Made by a program: the position numbers and the translations under genes
NCBI RefSeq assembly: GCF_030418165.1
Contig: NZ_JAUHTQ010000012.1
Span: 47,209 to 111,208 of the forward strand
Origin: Ureibacillus aquaedulcis
GTDB lineage: Bacteria > Bacillota > Bacilli > Bacillales_A > Planococcaceae
Reading direction: 5' to 3'
Length of the DNA: 64,000 bases
Notes under the pieces: model-generated
What the model saw: the letters and a program-made list of their open reading frames with translations, nothing else
What the model was told of the DNA's origin: nothing
Databases searched by the model: none
In this document: positions 33,305-42,473 of the stretch, piece after piece
How positions within the stretch are numbered: the stretch's first letter is position 1
Layout: each line of letters begins with the position of its first letter

Positions 33305-33636
33305 TATGCTTGCGCCTCCTTTTGATCATCCGTTACTAGCTTTAAGCCAATCACACCTACTAGCAACAGTACAATTAATAATATTTTAATAATGTTGAAT
33401 GGTTCTCCAAAAAACAGTATTTCAGAAAGAACCGCCCCTGCCGTCCCCAGGCCTACAAATATCGCATAAACTGTTCCTGTAGGAAGTGTTGACGTAGCCT
33501 TAATCAATAAATAATTACAGATGACAATTGCTATAATTGTCCCTACCCATTCCCAAAACTCATCGGCATGTGCCAAACCAATTACCCAAAATACCTCAAG
33601 CAGTGACGCCAGTAAAACTTTCAGCCAAGCTTTCAT
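33304..33636 (-). CDS. ykkC: Guanidinium exporter SMR subunit (YkkC)
   Basis: This 110-residue four-helix SMR protein has the active glutamate in [14 protein letters not shown] and the motif [20 protein letters not shown]. It closely resembles B. subtilis YkkC including the C-terminal [13 protein letters not shown]. It is the first gene after a guanidine-I riboswitch and overlaps the ykkD gene by one base. Together they form the guanidinium/proton antiporter that removes toxic guanidine. Confidence 0.92.
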   Translation of the reverse strand: MKAWLKVLLASLLEVFWVIGLAHADEFWEWVGTIIAIVICNYLLIKATSTLPTGTVYAIFVGLGTAGAVLSEILFFGEPFNIIKILLIVLLLVGVIGLKLVTDDQKEAQA

Positions 33637-33671
33637 ATTAAATTCCCTCCCATTCTCATTCTTTACGAAAA

Positions 33672-33800
33672 AAAATCCTGGAAGATATTAGATAATATCT
33701 CCCAGGATTTTGTCCTTCCGTGTCACGCTTTGCGTAGTTTTCTCTCGGACCAGACTATCGTAATACCGATACGGAACCCTAGAAAACCTTTCTCTTAATC
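33672..33800 (-). promoter_or_regulatory. Guanidine-I riboswitch (ykkC class) with terminator
   Basis: On the minus strand the conserved ykkC aptamer elements appear in order: CTAGGGTTCCG (33782-33772) and CTGGTCCGAGAGA (about 33754-33741). The expression platform follows: AAATCCTGG/CCAGGATTT with inner pairing (33710-33672), then a T-run. Guanidine binding is known to prevent termination and allow expression of exporters. It lies about 35 bases before the ykkC start codon. Confidence 0.93.
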
Positions 33801-33958
33801 CAGTTGTCTTGTATTATGTCACATCATCCCTGCAATTTCAAGTCAGCATTATAATCACACAAGCTGGCGCAACCTTTCTATTAAATTATTTGGAAGTTTT
33901 CAAAAAACAATGATTTCCGATATGATAAAAGAAGGTAAGGTGAGCGAGGAGGGGCGAA

Positions 33959-34780
33959 ATGGATAAAGATAAACAAAGTGAATTTGAACCGATCAGTGAA
34001 GAGGAATTAATTGAACTAGTCCTTGAGGAACAAAGAAAAGCACTTGAAAAAGAGCGGGAAAAAAGGTTAAGCGGAGTTTCAGAAACGAAGAAAAAACCTA
34101 AATCTGTTCGCCTTTTTGCCTGGATTATGGCAGTGATGCTCGCCTTTAGCACATTTGCAGTCATCTTTGAAATCTTTTCAATTCCGGCAATCGAATTTAT
34201 AAAAACATCTGCCAGACTCTCAGGGCAGGAGGATATTCAAACCTATAAGCAAGCTGTTGTTGAAATCCAAACTAACGATGGAAAAGGAACGGGATTTGCA
34301 GTTTCAGATGATGGCTACATTGTAACGAATGACCATGTCATCGAAGACGCCCTTACCATTACAGTGATCTTTCCTGATGAACAGCTTTTCAAGGGCGAGG
34401 TAATTGAGAGCTATCCGGATATTGATTTAGCCATCCTAAAAGTGGAAGGAGAAAAACTTCCCTATTTAACGCTGGCTGATTCGTACACACCTACACTAAA
34501 TGAACCAATTTATTTTATCGGAAACCCGTTATATTTTACCGGAATAGCCAATGAGGGTAAGGTCATTGATTACAAACAGCTTTCCGATTGGGATGAAGAG
34601 GTGATAATGTTGGATGCACCGGTCTATCGCGGAAATAGCGGCAGCCCCGTGATCAACAAAGAAGGACAAGTGGTCGGCATTGTTTTTGCAACGATTGATG
34701 ATGAAACCTATGGACACGTCGGATTGTTTGTACCGGTTGACCTATTACAGGAAAAAGATATTAGTTCAATACGAAAATAA
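33959..34780 (+). CDS. Membrane-anchored trypsin-like (HtrA/S1C) serine protease without PDZ
   Basis: This 273-residue protein has a cytoplasmic acidic/charged N-terminus (residues 1-53), one helix (LFAWIMAVMLAFSTFAVIF) and an external protease domain. The catalytic triad is visible: His in VTNDHVIEDA, Asp in YPDIDLAILKV, Ser in RGNSGSPVINKEG. It lacks the C-terminal PDZ domain of HtrA, so it is a short HtrA-like protease. The ATG follows GAGGAGGGGC. It is convergent with the iron-transport lipoprotein gene and shares a terminator. The substrate is unknown; envelope quality control is a guess from the family. Confidence 0.87.
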   Translation: MDKDKQSEFEPISEEELIELVLEEQRKALEKEREKRLSGVSETKKKPKSVRLFAWIMAVMLAFSTFAVIFEIFSIPAIEFIKTSARLSGQEDIQTYKQAVVEIQTNDGKGTGFAVSDDGYIVTNDHVIEDALTITVIFPDEQLFKGEVIESYPDIDLAILKVEGEKLPYLTLADSYTPTLNEPIYFIGNPLYFTGIANEGKVIDYKQLSDWDEEVIMLDAPVYRGNSGSPVINKEGQVVGIVFATIDDETYGHVGLFVPVDLLQEKDISSIRK

Positions 34781-34890
34781 TAAAATCCGTTATATTTTTC
34801 ATTCTGTTGCTCACCAGATTTGTCCCAATAAGCTCATTCCCCCGTTTTTTGGTCAACCAAGTTTACGAAATTTGTTTCTTAGTAAAATAA

Positions 34891-34926
34891 AAAGTACTTG
34901 CCCGAAGCTCGTTCAGCAAGTACTTT
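34891..34926. terminator. Bidirectional terminator between the protease and siderophore-binding genes
   Basis: A perfect 11-bp stem AAAGTACTTGC/GCAAGTACTTT is flanked by A and T runs. It lies between convergent genes. Confidence 0.8.
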
Positions 34927-34934
34927 TTCTTTCC

Positions 34935-35927
34935 CTATTTCGCTACACTTTCCAAAACATCGTCAATGATTTGATCATTTGCAATGGCACCAGTGTATAA
35001 CCAGCTTGTATCTGGACCGAATTCATACACATTTCCTGCTTGTACCGCAGGGATGCTTTGCCATAATGCATCACTTAATGCTGCACTTTCACTACCATCG
35101 CTATTTACCAAGAATAGATAATCTGCATCAAGTTCGACTAATTTTTCAAGTGAAACAGCATTCCAGTTATTTTCACCGCTAGCCGAGATTTCTTCCACAA
35201 CTGCCGGTACTTCAAATCCTAAATCATTGTAAAGTACATCTCCGCTTGATAATTCTTTGTTTACAACAAAGAAGCTACCTCCTACCAACCAAATCGCGGC
35301 CGCAGATTTCTTGCCAACATTTTCTTCAATCTGAGCTTTTGCTTCCCCGGCTTTAGCTTCATAATCAGAGATCACTTTTTCAGCTTTATCTTCCAACGCA
35401 AAGATGCTGCCGACCGTTCGAAGCTCTTCTCTCCAATCATTATTTAACTCCTCACCAATCACATAGGTAGGAGCAATCGCACTGTATTGCCCATACTTTC
35501 CACCCTCTACCATACTAGGCGAGTCCATAATAATTAGATCGGGCTCAAAGCTTTGTACTTCTTCAAAAGGAAGATCATAATTGATTAAGTCCACATCTTT
35601 TAGAGAATCCTGTAAATAGCCTTGAATACTTGCTCCTTCGTTTAGTGACCATTGAGCTATAGGTGTAATGCCCAAAGCTACTAATGGATCTTCCAGATAA
35701 GAAGCAATTACACGTTGAGGGTTCGCAGGTACTTGGACTTTGTTTCCTAATGCATCTGTAAGGGTGCGAGTTCCAGCTGCTTCATCCCCTGTTGAAACTT
35801 CACTTGTAGATGAATTATCCGTTTTGGTTGTATCTTCAGCTTGATTTCCACATGCTGCTAGTGCCAATGCTAAAACACCAAAAGATATTATTTTTAAAGG
35901 CTTGATTGAATGTAAGAAAGTGCCCAT
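34935..35927 (-). CDS. Iron-siderophore ABC transporter substrate-binding lipoprotein (FecB/YfiY-like)
   Basis: This 330-residue lipoprotein has a signal peptide ending LALAAC (Cys near residue 26). A Ser/Thr/Asp linker and a class III periplasmic-binding fold follow: TLTDALGNKVQVPANPQRVI, then SFEPDLIIMDSPSM, and a C-terminal lobe. It resembles YfiY-type hydroxamate or citrate-type siderophore receptors. It is divergent from two FecCD permease genes with a perfect Fur box between them. No ATPase is encoded nearby, so a shared one (as YusV in B. subtilis) must energise transport. Confidence 0.9.
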   Translation of the reverse strand: MGTFLHSIKPLKIISFGVLALALAACGNQAEDTTKTDNSSTSEVSTGDEAAGTRTLTDALGNKVQVPANPQRVIASYLEDPLVALGITPIAQWSLNEGASIQGYLQDSLKDVDLINYDLPFEEVQSFEPDLIIMDSPSMVEGGKYGQYSAIAPTYVIGEELNNDWREELRTVGSIFALEDKAEKVISDYEAKAGEAKAQIEENVGKKSAAAIWLVGGSFFVVNKELSSGDVLYNDLGFEVPAVVEEISASGENNWNAVSLEKLVELDADYLFLVNSDGSESAALSDALWQSIPAVQAGNVYEFGPDTSWLYTGAIANDQIIDDVLESVAK

Positions 35928-35965
35928 TTTAATCCTCCTGAAATTATGTTAAAATTCTGTTTAGT

Positions 35966-35980
35966 TGATAATGATTATCA
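35966..35980. promoter_or_regulatory. Fur box
   Basis: TGATAATGATTATCA is a perfect 7-1-7 Fur operator. It lies in the 133-base divergent region, so iron-bound Fur would repress both the binding protein and the permeases. Confidence 0.93.
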
Positions 35981-36060
35981 TTTATATTAAATGCAAATAA
36001 TCACTCTCGTCAACATTTATTTATGTTTTTAGTACAGGTATAAAGAAAGTAGGCTTTTGT

Positions 36061-37107
36061 ATGTCTCAGCCAAAAAAGATATCTCAACATTTACATACTT
36101 CGTTAAAAGGTAAACCATTTGTTTCATTGATACTTGGTTGTGTGGGAATCCTTTTGCTAATATTCCTTGGTACTTTGTCCATTCTGTACGGTGCATCCTC
36201 TATTGATGCCGCGACGATTTATCAAAGTATTTTTCATTTCGATGATGGAAATAGTCAGCATGTGATTATAAGGGAACTCCGAATTCCACGTGCCATTGCA
36301 GCAATTGCGGTGGGTGCAGGATTAGCTGTTTCGGGCGCAATTATGCAAGGAATGACGAAGAATCCGCTTGCTGATCCTTCTATCATGGGTGTGACAGCTG
36401 GATCATCCTTCGTTCTTTCACTTGCGATGGCAATCTTGCCGTCCTTGCCATATCAATCACTTACCTTCTTCTCATTTATAGGAGCAGGGTTAGGTGCATT
36501 TACGGTCTTTGGTATGGTTGCATTGGCCAAGGGAGGGATTACGCCCATACGTTTAGTATTAGCCGGTTCGGCAATTACATCCTTACTAACTTCACTATCG
36601 ACGATTATTAGTATTCGCTTTGATATTGCAAAAGATATCAGCTTTTTCTATGCAGGTGGCGTTTCCAGCATTCAAATGCACCACTTAACTTTTGCGTTGC
36701 CTGCCATTGGAATAGGTTTAGTATTTGCAATCTTGTTGTCCCGCTCCATTACTGTGTTGAGCCTGGGAGAGGATATTGCGAAGGGATTGGGGCAAAATAC
36801 AACACGTATACAATTATTCGGTACGATTACGGTCCTGATTTTAACTGGCGCAGCTGTTTCCATCGCTGGTATGATTGGCTTTGTCGGTTTGGTCATTCCA
36901 CACATTACGCGCTTTTTCACAGGATTGGATTATCGTTTTATTATTCCGTGCTCGGCCATCTTAGGGGGCCTCTTGCTATTGGGGGCTGATATCGTCGGAC
37001 GTATGGTAAACCCTCCGTTTGAAACACCCGTAGGAGCAATCACTGCTATCGTAGGTGTACCTTTCTTTCTTTATTTAGCTAGAAAAGAAGGGAGAACATT
37101 AAAATGA
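36061..37107 (+). CDS. Iron-siderophore ABC transporter permease (FecCD family, YfiZ-like)
   Basis: This 348-residue permease has about ten helices and the FecCD motifs RIPRAIAAIAVGAGLAVSGA followed by IMQGMTKNPLADPSIMG. The ATPase-coupling glycine segment is GLGQNTTRIQ, and later GMIGFVGLVIPHITRFF. It forms the channel with the next gene product. It overlaps that gene by four bases (ATGA), so translation is coupled. Expression is expected under iron limitation through the Fur box upstream. Confidence 0.93.
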   Translation: MSQPKKISQHLHTSLKGKPFVSLILGCVGILLLIFLGTLSILYGASSIDAATIYQSIFHFDDGNSQHVIIRELRIPRAIAAIAVGAGLAVSGAIMQGMTKNPLADPSIMGVTAGSSFVLSLAMAILPSLPYQSLTFFSFIGAGLGAFTVFGMVALAKGGITPIRLVLAGSAITSLLTSLSTIISIRFDIAKDISFFYAGGVSSIQMHHLTFALPAIGIGLVFAILLSRSITVLSLGEDIAKGLGQNTTRIQLFGTITVLILTGAAVSIAGMIGFVGLVIPHITRFFTGLDYRFIIPCSAILGGLLLLGADIVGRMVNPPFETPVGAITAIVGVPFFLYLARKEGRTLK

Positions 37108-38126
37108 ACATCCAACTGATGAACACACGTAAATTTTTAGGTTACATCTTATTATTTCTTATTCTGATCATTCTCCTAGTATTATTCAGCATTAATGCAG
37201 GGTATATACATATTCCCCTTTCTGATGTGTACGCAACATTAAGCGGGAATGGCACTGCTGCAAATGAGTTGACGATTCTCCAATTTCGGCTGCCCAGAAT
37301 TGTAATTGCCTTATTGGTAGGATCGGGGATTGCCGTGTCCGGGGCCATTTTACAAGGGGTTACGAAAAATCCGATAGCAGATCCGGGGATTCTTGGCATC
37401 AATGCCGGAGCTGGTTTAGCAGTCGTGCTCTATATGTTCTTCCTGCAGGGCTCTGCCTTCTTTTCAGGACCATTATCGATTTTTATCATGCCTATCACTG
37501 CATTAATCGGAGCGTTTTCTGCTGCCCTTTTCATCTATTTCTTTTCAATGAAAAATCATGCCGTGACCATCTCCCGTTTACTTTTAGTCGGAATTGGCGT
37601 GAACGCGGCATTTAATGCGGGATTGATCATATTTCAAATGAAAATGGAGCCGGCTGATTTTACAGCTGCCTTAGTCTGGATCTCCGGCAGCATTTGGGGA
37701 ACCAATTGGACCTATGTTTTGGCTTTATGTCCGTGGATTTTCATCTTCATCCCTTTGGCTATCTATAAATCAAACTATCTAAATATCTTGAATATAAACG
37801 ACTCGATCGCCATTGGTCTGGGTATGAAGGTCGAACGTGAACGCCGACTCCTTCTATGCATTGCCGTTATCTTAGCTGGAACTTGTGTTGCCGTTGGGGG
37901 CGGAATCTCATTTCTAGGACTCGTCATCCCACAAATCGTCCGCAGATTGATTGGAGCAAATCACAAAAGGCTGCTTCCTTTAACGGCTCTAGCCGGTGCA
38001 GTATTCTTATTACTCGCAGATACACTGGGCAGAATGTTTATGGCTCCCGCCGAAATCCCGGTAGGCTTAATTGTCTCACTGATTGGTGCACCTTATTTTA
38101 TGTATTTGTTGATAAAGGGAAGATAA
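37104..38126 (+). CDS. Iron-siderophore ABC transporter permease (FecCD family, YfhA-like)
   Basis: This 340-residue permease has FecCD motifs RLPRIVIALLVGSGIAVSGA and ILQGVTKNPIADPGILGINA, then GGGISFLGLVIPQIVRRLIG near the C-terminus. It is the second membrane subunit of the siderophore importer. The gene order binding protein, YfiZ-like, YfhA-like without an ATPase is as in B. subtilis yfiYZ-yfhA. An intrinsic terminator follows directly. Confidence 0.93.
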   Translation: MNIQLMNTRKFLGYILLFLILIILLVLFSINAGYIHIPLSDVYATLSGNGTAANELTILQFRLPRIVIALLVGSGIAVSGAILQGVTKNPIADPGILGINAGAGLAVVLYMFFLQGSAFFSGPLSIFIMPITALIGAFSAALFIYFFSMKNHAVTISRLLLVGIGVNAAFNAGLIIFQMKMEPADFTAALVWISGSIWGTNWTYVLALCPWIFIFIPLAIYKSNYLNILNINDSIAIGLGMKVERERRLLLCIAVILAGTCVAVGGGISFLGLVIPQIVRRLIGANHKRLLPLTALAGAVFLLLADTLGRMFMAPAEIPVGLIVSLIGAPYFMYLLIKGR

Positions 38127-38131
38127 ACCAT

Positions 38132-38182
38132 AAAAGCATCACCACTTGTTAAGCCTGTCGCAACAATCGGTGATGCTTTTTT
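38132..38182 (+). terminator. Terminator of the siderophore permease operon
   Basis: AAAAGCATCACC pairs perfectly with GGTGATGCTTTT around a long loop, then a T-run follows. Confidence 0.8.
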
Positions 38183-38217
38183 ATTGTTAAACTAAAATTC
38201 TGTACCAAAATTTTAAA

Positions 38218-38332
38218 TTACTTGCGAGTTTTGTGTCTTTATACTTTCTTTACTTGAGACTTTTGTTATTTTACTTGCGAATTCACTCTCTTTACTTGCG
38301 ACTTTGATGCTTTTACTTGCAACTTCGCTCCA
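38218..38332. repeat. Five degenerate 21-bp repeats of the TTACTTGCG family
   Basis: Units start at 38218, 38250, 38271, 38292 and 38313 (TTACTTGCGAG, TTACTTGAGAC, TTACTTGCGAA, TTACTTGCGAC, TTACTTGCAAC). The last four are spaced exactly 21 bp. They lie between the convergent ends of the siderophore operon and the LLM gene. Confidence 0.75.
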
Positions 38333-38420
38333 TTAAGGCGCTTATTGCCTCCTAATATACTCACCGATTTCGAAAAAACAATATTTTCTCATTGGCAGTA
38401 TTAAAATAGAGAACATAAAA

Positions 38421-38449
38421 AACACTTGGATTTATTTCATCCAAGTGTT
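38421..38449 (-). terminator. Terminator of the LLM oxidoreductase gene
   Basis: AACACTTGGAT/ATCCAAGTGTT is a perfect 11-bp stem with loop TTATTTC-like, followed on the minus strand by TTTTTATG. Confidence 0.8.
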
Positions 38450-38462
38450 TGACGATGACATC

Positions 38463-39458
38463 TTACATTAATTCCTTGGCCAATAAACGATAAACATTCA
38501 ATCTCGCTTCCTGTGAATGTGGGATTGTACAAATCATGGCTTCATCAAACCCATATTCTTCCTGTTCCTGCAATAAGATATCTGCTACTTCTTTAGCTGT
38601 CCCAACAAAATGTTGGCTGCGGTTATCCTCGATCCACATGCGATCCATTTCCGTTAATGGGTAGTCTTTTGCTTCCTCTGGCGTCATTCGCATTAAATCT
38701 ACCTGTCCTCTATTAAATAAGAGTCGTGCAATATCGGCCGGCTTTGCTTCGTACTCCGCCTCTTCCCTAGTCTCCGCAACTGTTACGAAATAGGATATCA
38801 TAATTTCGGATTTCTCCATAAATGGTGAAGGTACAAAGTTCGATCTGTACGCATCGAACACCTTTTTATTCATATACCCGTTGAAGAATTGTGCATAGGA
38901 ATAACCCAATCCCATTTTGCCGGCTTGAACAGCACTATTGCCACTTGAACCTAGTAGCCAGCTTTGCGGAAGAACGACATTATTAGGTGAGGCAGTTACC
39001 CTTTGATAATATGGATTCAGAGGGGCTTGGTCATTTAAAAAGTCCAACGTCCATTGCAGCTTTTCATACAAATTATTTACTTGCGGCTGGCGACCTTCAG
39101 CCAAAGCATACATGGCGTAATTATCGCCGCCTGGAGCTCTTCCTGCTCCAAAATCTATCCGTCCAGGTGCCAAGGCACTTAATGTTTTAAACACTTCAGC
39201 AATTTTATAGGGTGAATAGTGCATAATCATCGTGCCACCAGTGCCTACTCGAATTCGATTTGTTTTTGCCGCGATATATGAAGCCGTTATCTCCGGAGCT
39301 GAGCTTGCAAAACCTTTTGTGTTATGATGCTCAGCCATCCAAATACGCTCATAGCCTAACTCTTCCGCCACTACCGCTAATTCCACCGCTTTTGTTAATG
39401 CGTCCGGTGCAGTATTCCCACTTGTAATTGGCGCTTGATCCAATACACTTAATTTCAT
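38463..39458 (-). CDS. LLM-class flavin-dependent oxidoreductase (luciferase-like)
   Basis: About 331 residues. MKLSVLDQAPITSGNTAPDA and ELGYERIWMAEHHNTKGFAS are signatures of the bacterial luciferase-like monooxygenase group that includes YceB/YtmO-type proteins. IRVGTGGTMIMHYSPYKIAE follows, then GRIDFGAGRAPGGDNYAMYA. The family oxidises substrates with O2 and reduced flavin; the substrate here is unknown. The ATG at 39458 lies eight bases after GAAGGGAG and matches the family N-terminus. An open extension to 39542 has no support. No flavin reductase gene is adjacent. Confidence 0.88.
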   Translation of the reverse strand: MKLSVLDQAPITSGNTAPDALTKAVELAVVAEELGYERIWMAEHHNTKGFASSAPEITASYIAAKTNRIRVGTGGTMIMHYSPYKIAEVFKTLSALAPGRIDFGAGRAPGGDNYAMYALAEGRQPQVNNLYEKLQWTLDFLNDQAPLNPYYQRVTASPNNVVLPQSWLLGSSGNSAVQAGKMGLGYSYAQFFNGYMNKKVFDAYRSNFVPSPFMEKSEIMISYFVTVAETREEAEYEAKPADIARLLFNRGQVDLMRMTPEEAKDYPLTEMDRMWIEDNRSQHFVGTAKEVADILLQEQEEYGFDEAMICTIPHSQEARLNVYRLLAKELM

Positions 39459-39630
39459 CTTGAAGACTCCCTTCTCTATAAGCATCCCCAATTTTGATTT
39501 ATTCATAAAAAAACATATCAATGCTATCGGAATTAATCTCATTGTAAGGAATTTAGGAGCATAAATCTAATTTCGTGCTTGTACTAGTAGAGAAATAGCC
39601 ACAAGAATTGCAATGTCGAAATATCCTTTT

Positions 39631-40320
39631 GCAAACCTGGTTACATTGAACTTGAAAAGTTTGATTGACGTAAAACGACTATCTATTAACACTAATATAC
39701 TTTTTCTGTAAACCAGGTTGACGCAAATTCAAAACCCTTGATTTAATCTATCAAACTAAAATGGAGCCAATTTAAATCTCACCTTGCAATTTTTATTATG
39801 CTAGTAAATTAATTAATTATTTTACCTTTCTCGACATTTCCATTTACCGAAATAGTTATATCGTCAACTACATTGACAAAAATTCAATTATTCCAGCTGA
39901 TTAAGTTGCCTCTACACAAACCATTACTGAAAAATCGATCAATTAAAACACTATAGCAGGAGATTTTTTAAGCGCTCCACTCTATTCGACATGAACATTT
40001 TCCCATAATAGCAATGTCGTCAATCTGGTTGACAGAAAAATCAAGCCCCTTCATACTTAGCACACATAGCTGAGAGTGTGTCATTTAAATTTCTATTTTC
40101 AAATTACTTTTCCCATAAAGCTTTGAAAAAGGATACACCTATCGACAATTCAGCATTAAATTAAAGGCTATATTGTCAACCAAAGTTGACAAAAGTTTCA
40201 GTACCTCTTGTTATTACATAAACCCGCATAGAACTAAAAAATCTCAATAAACAAATTTCTCACCTTTCATGGCGACGATTTTTCTTACTTTCATGTACCA
40301 ACTAAATTCGACAGCAACAA
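39631..40320. repeat. Degenerate repeat block with GTCAA-N5/6-TTGAC dyads every ~156 bp
   Basis: Four dyads occur: GTAAACCAGGTTGAC (39708), GTCAACTACATTGAC (39863), GTCAATCTGGTTGAC (40019) and GTCAACCAAAGTTGAC (40175). The spacings are 155, 156 and 156 bp. Each is preceded by TCGACA or a close variant (39675, 39831, 39986, 40142, and again 40308), about 32 bases upstream, and followed by A-rich sequence plus TTCAA or TCAAG. A weaker copy GCAAACCTGGTTACA is at 39631. This fills most of the 990-base gap between divergent genes; no intact gene is present. Confidence 0.7.
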
Positions 40321-40452
40321 AGGAAATATCTGAATTTCAAATCCTTTAGCAACCCCTGATCAGTTTATTTAGTGGAATAAATTGTATAGAATTAACCTAG
40401 GAAACGAACTACTACATGACCTGCTTGAAAAAAACTTGGAAAGAAGGTTCTA

Positions 40453-41391
40453 ATGATGGAAAACAAAATTCAACTGGGAAAATCAGAGCTTGTTGTAAAT
40501 CCCATTGGTTTAGGTGCAAATGCTGTTGGAGGGCATAATCTATATCCGAATTTGGATGAAGAGGTCGGCAAGGAATTAGTCCGCACAGCCATTGAAAACG
40601 GAATGAATTTTATTGACACTGCTTTTAGTTATGGCAATGGACGTTCAGAAGAATTAATTGCTGAAGTTTTGAAGGAAAGCGGTAAACGTCACGATGTTAT
40701 TCTTGCCACAAAAATTGCTCAAAGGTTTGTGGATGGAGATAAGATAATCGACAATTCTCCTGCCTTTCTACGTAGTGAGGTGGAAAAGAGTTTAAAACGC
40801 CTTCAAACAGATACCATCGATTTACTCTATATCCACTATCCCGATGAAACTACACCAAAGGACGAAGCGATTGGGACATTAAAACAGTTAAAAGATGAAG
40901 GGAAGATCCGTGCGATAGGGGTTTCCAATTTCACACCCGAGCAACTAAAAGAAGCAAACAAGGATGGCTATGTAGATGTTTTGCAAGGGGAATATAATTT
41001 ATTAAGCCGATCTGCCGAATCTACCTATTTCCCTTACACTATAGAAAATAACATTGCATTCATTCCATACTTCCCATTGGCTTCTGGTCTACTTACAGGA
41101 AAATATACTACAGCATCGACTTTCAATGATTTACGTAATAGACTTCCCTATTTCCAGGAAGATGTATTTGCAAAAAACTTGGAGAAAGTGGAACAGCTTG
41201 GAACTATAGCTAATCAAAAAGGCGTTGATGTTGCCCATATTGTTCTAGCGTGGTATTTGAAACAGGAAGCAGTTACAGCCGTTATTCCAGGTGCCAAAAA
41301 CTCGGAGCAAGTGCTCAATAACTTGAAAACTCTTGATGTCCGATTAACTAAAGATGAAGTTCTAGCAATTGACCTTCTATTTAAAGCTTAA
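40453..41391 (+). CDS. Aldo/keto reductase
   Basis: This 312-residue protein has the AKR catalytic tetrad: Asp in [16 protein letters not shown], Tyr in the same block, Lys in ILATKIAQ and His in [15 protein letters not shown]. The NADPH-binding end is [18 protein letters not shown]. It resembles IolS/YhdN-type general stress AKRs that reduce aldehydes. The start ATG (40453) is followed by a second ATG; AGAAGG lies five bases upstream. It lies to the right of the ~156-bp dyad block and has its own terminator. Confidence 0.92.
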   Translation: MMENKIQLGKSELVVNPIGLGANAVGGHNLYPNLDEEVGKELVRTAIENGMNFIDTAFSYGNGRSEELIAEVLKESGKRHDVILATKIAQRFVDGDKIIDNSPAFLRSEVEKSLKRLQTDTIDLLYIHYPDETTPKDEAIGTLKQLKDEGKIRAIGVSNFTPEQLKEANKDGYVDVLQGEYNLLSRSAESTYFPYTIENNIAFIPYFPLASGLLTGKYTTASTFNDLRNRLPYFQEDVFAKNLEKVEQLGTIANQKGVDVAHIVLAWYLKQEAVTAVIPGAKNSEQVLNNLKTLDVRLTKDEVLAIDLLFKA

Positions 41392-41392
41392 G

Positions 41393-41431
41393 AAAAAGGG
41401 TGAGCCGTATGCTACTACGGTCACCCTTTTT
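41393..41431 (+). terminator. Terminator of the aldo/keto reductase gene
   Basis: AAAAAGGGTGA pairs with TCACCCTTTTT with additional CCGTA/TACGG pairing inside, directly after the stop codon. Confidence 0.8.
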
Positions 41432-41486
41432 AATATCGTTATTCAAACTTATCCACACCGTTCAAATAAGTACTATATCACTATGA

Positions 41487-42428
41487 TCAATCAAGCGGCT
41501 CTAAACTACTTTCTATTTCCTCTCTGCGGTCTTCCAAGAATGGAGGTAATGCCAGCTCCTCACCTAAGGTTTCTACATCCGAATCGACTGTAAATCCTGG
41601 ATCATCAGTTGCGATTTCAAAGAGGATACCATTGGATTCTCTGAAATAAAGGCTTTTAAAATAAAATCGGTCTACAATGCCTGATGTTTGGAATCCACGT
41701 TCCCTAACTTTTTTATTCCAGTAAGCCAATTCCTCATCATCTTTTGCGCGTAACGCTAGATGGTGTATGCTTCCACGGCCAGGTTTCTCACCTGGGCCAT
41801 TCAATTCCCTTACCAGAATTTCTCCAAACCTCTGACCTTCAATTGATTGCAGCAGGATTTGCTCCTTGGAACGCTCCTTTACGATAAAGCCGAAAAGTTC
41901 AGTCAATGTTCTCTCTAGTTTACCAGCATTCTTTACGATTATTTCAATTGTACCCATCCCTAAAATTTGATGTTCACTAGGTACAGATGATAGATCCCAT
42001 GTAGCCCAAAACTCCGGTATCTCTTCTCCATTGTTGCTTAGCAAAATCATGCGAAGTCCTTCCGGATCCTCGAAGGCAAGTGCTTCTCTACCCGCGTAAC
42101 GCGAGATTTCATCATGTTTTACATTTAATTCTTCAAAACGATTTTTCCAGTACTGCAGACTTTCCACTGATGGCACCAGAAGGCCAATTTGCGTAATTGC
42201 GTTCGTACCACGGTGCGTTCTCCCTACCATTGGGATTTCAAAGAATGTTAACCCTGTTCCCGGACTTCCCACCAAGTCGCCGAAAAACAAATGATACATG
42301 GAAGGATCATCTTGGTTAACCGATTTCTTCACTCTGCGTAACCCTAGTATTTCTCTATAAAACTCATCATTCTTCTTCGCATTTTTTGTAATCATCGAAA
42401 TATGGTGATGTCCTAAAATTGTTGGCAT
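41487..42428 (-). CDS. Ring-cleaving dioxygenase of the VOC superfamily (MhqO/MhqA-like)
   Basis: This 313-residue protein has two tandem glyoxalase/VOC modules. The first begins ILGHHHISMITKNAKKNDEF with a metal-ligand histidine, the second has GSIHHLALRAKDDEE, and NGILFEIATDDPGFTVD supplies the glutamate ligand. It is close to B. subtilis MhqO/MhqA/MhqE, which cleave quinone-type electrophiles. A perfect 26-bp palindrome matching the MhqR operator lies 45 bp upstream, strong support for quinone-stress control. Which of the three paralogues it corresponds to is not certain. Confidence 0.88.
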   Translation of the reverse strand: MPTILGHHHISMITKNAKKNDEFYREILGLRRVKKSVNQDDPSMYHLFFGDLVGSPGTGLTFFEIPMVGRTHRGTNAITQIGLLVPSVESLQYWKNRFEELNVKHDEISRYAGREALAFEDPEGLRMILLSNNGEEIPEFWATWDLSSVPSEHQILGMGTIEIIVKNAGKLERTLTELFGFIVKERSKEQILLQSIEGQRFGEILVRELNGPGEKPGRGSIHHLALRAKDDEELAYWNKKVRERGFQTSGIVDRFYFKSLYFRESNGILFEIATDDPGFTVDSDVETLGEELALPPFLEDRREEIESSLEPLD

Positions 42429-42473
42429 TTCTCTTCCTCCCTATTCTTTGTACCGACCTGAATTTCTACCTTC

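Noticed and set aside
39675..40320. Pseudogene of a repeated surface protein on the minus strand
   Set aside because: One repeat reads as a plausible beta-strand peptide (IFVNVVDDITISVNGNVEKG), but the other copies are interrupted or out of phase. Evidence is too weak to annotate; kept as an alternative in the findings.
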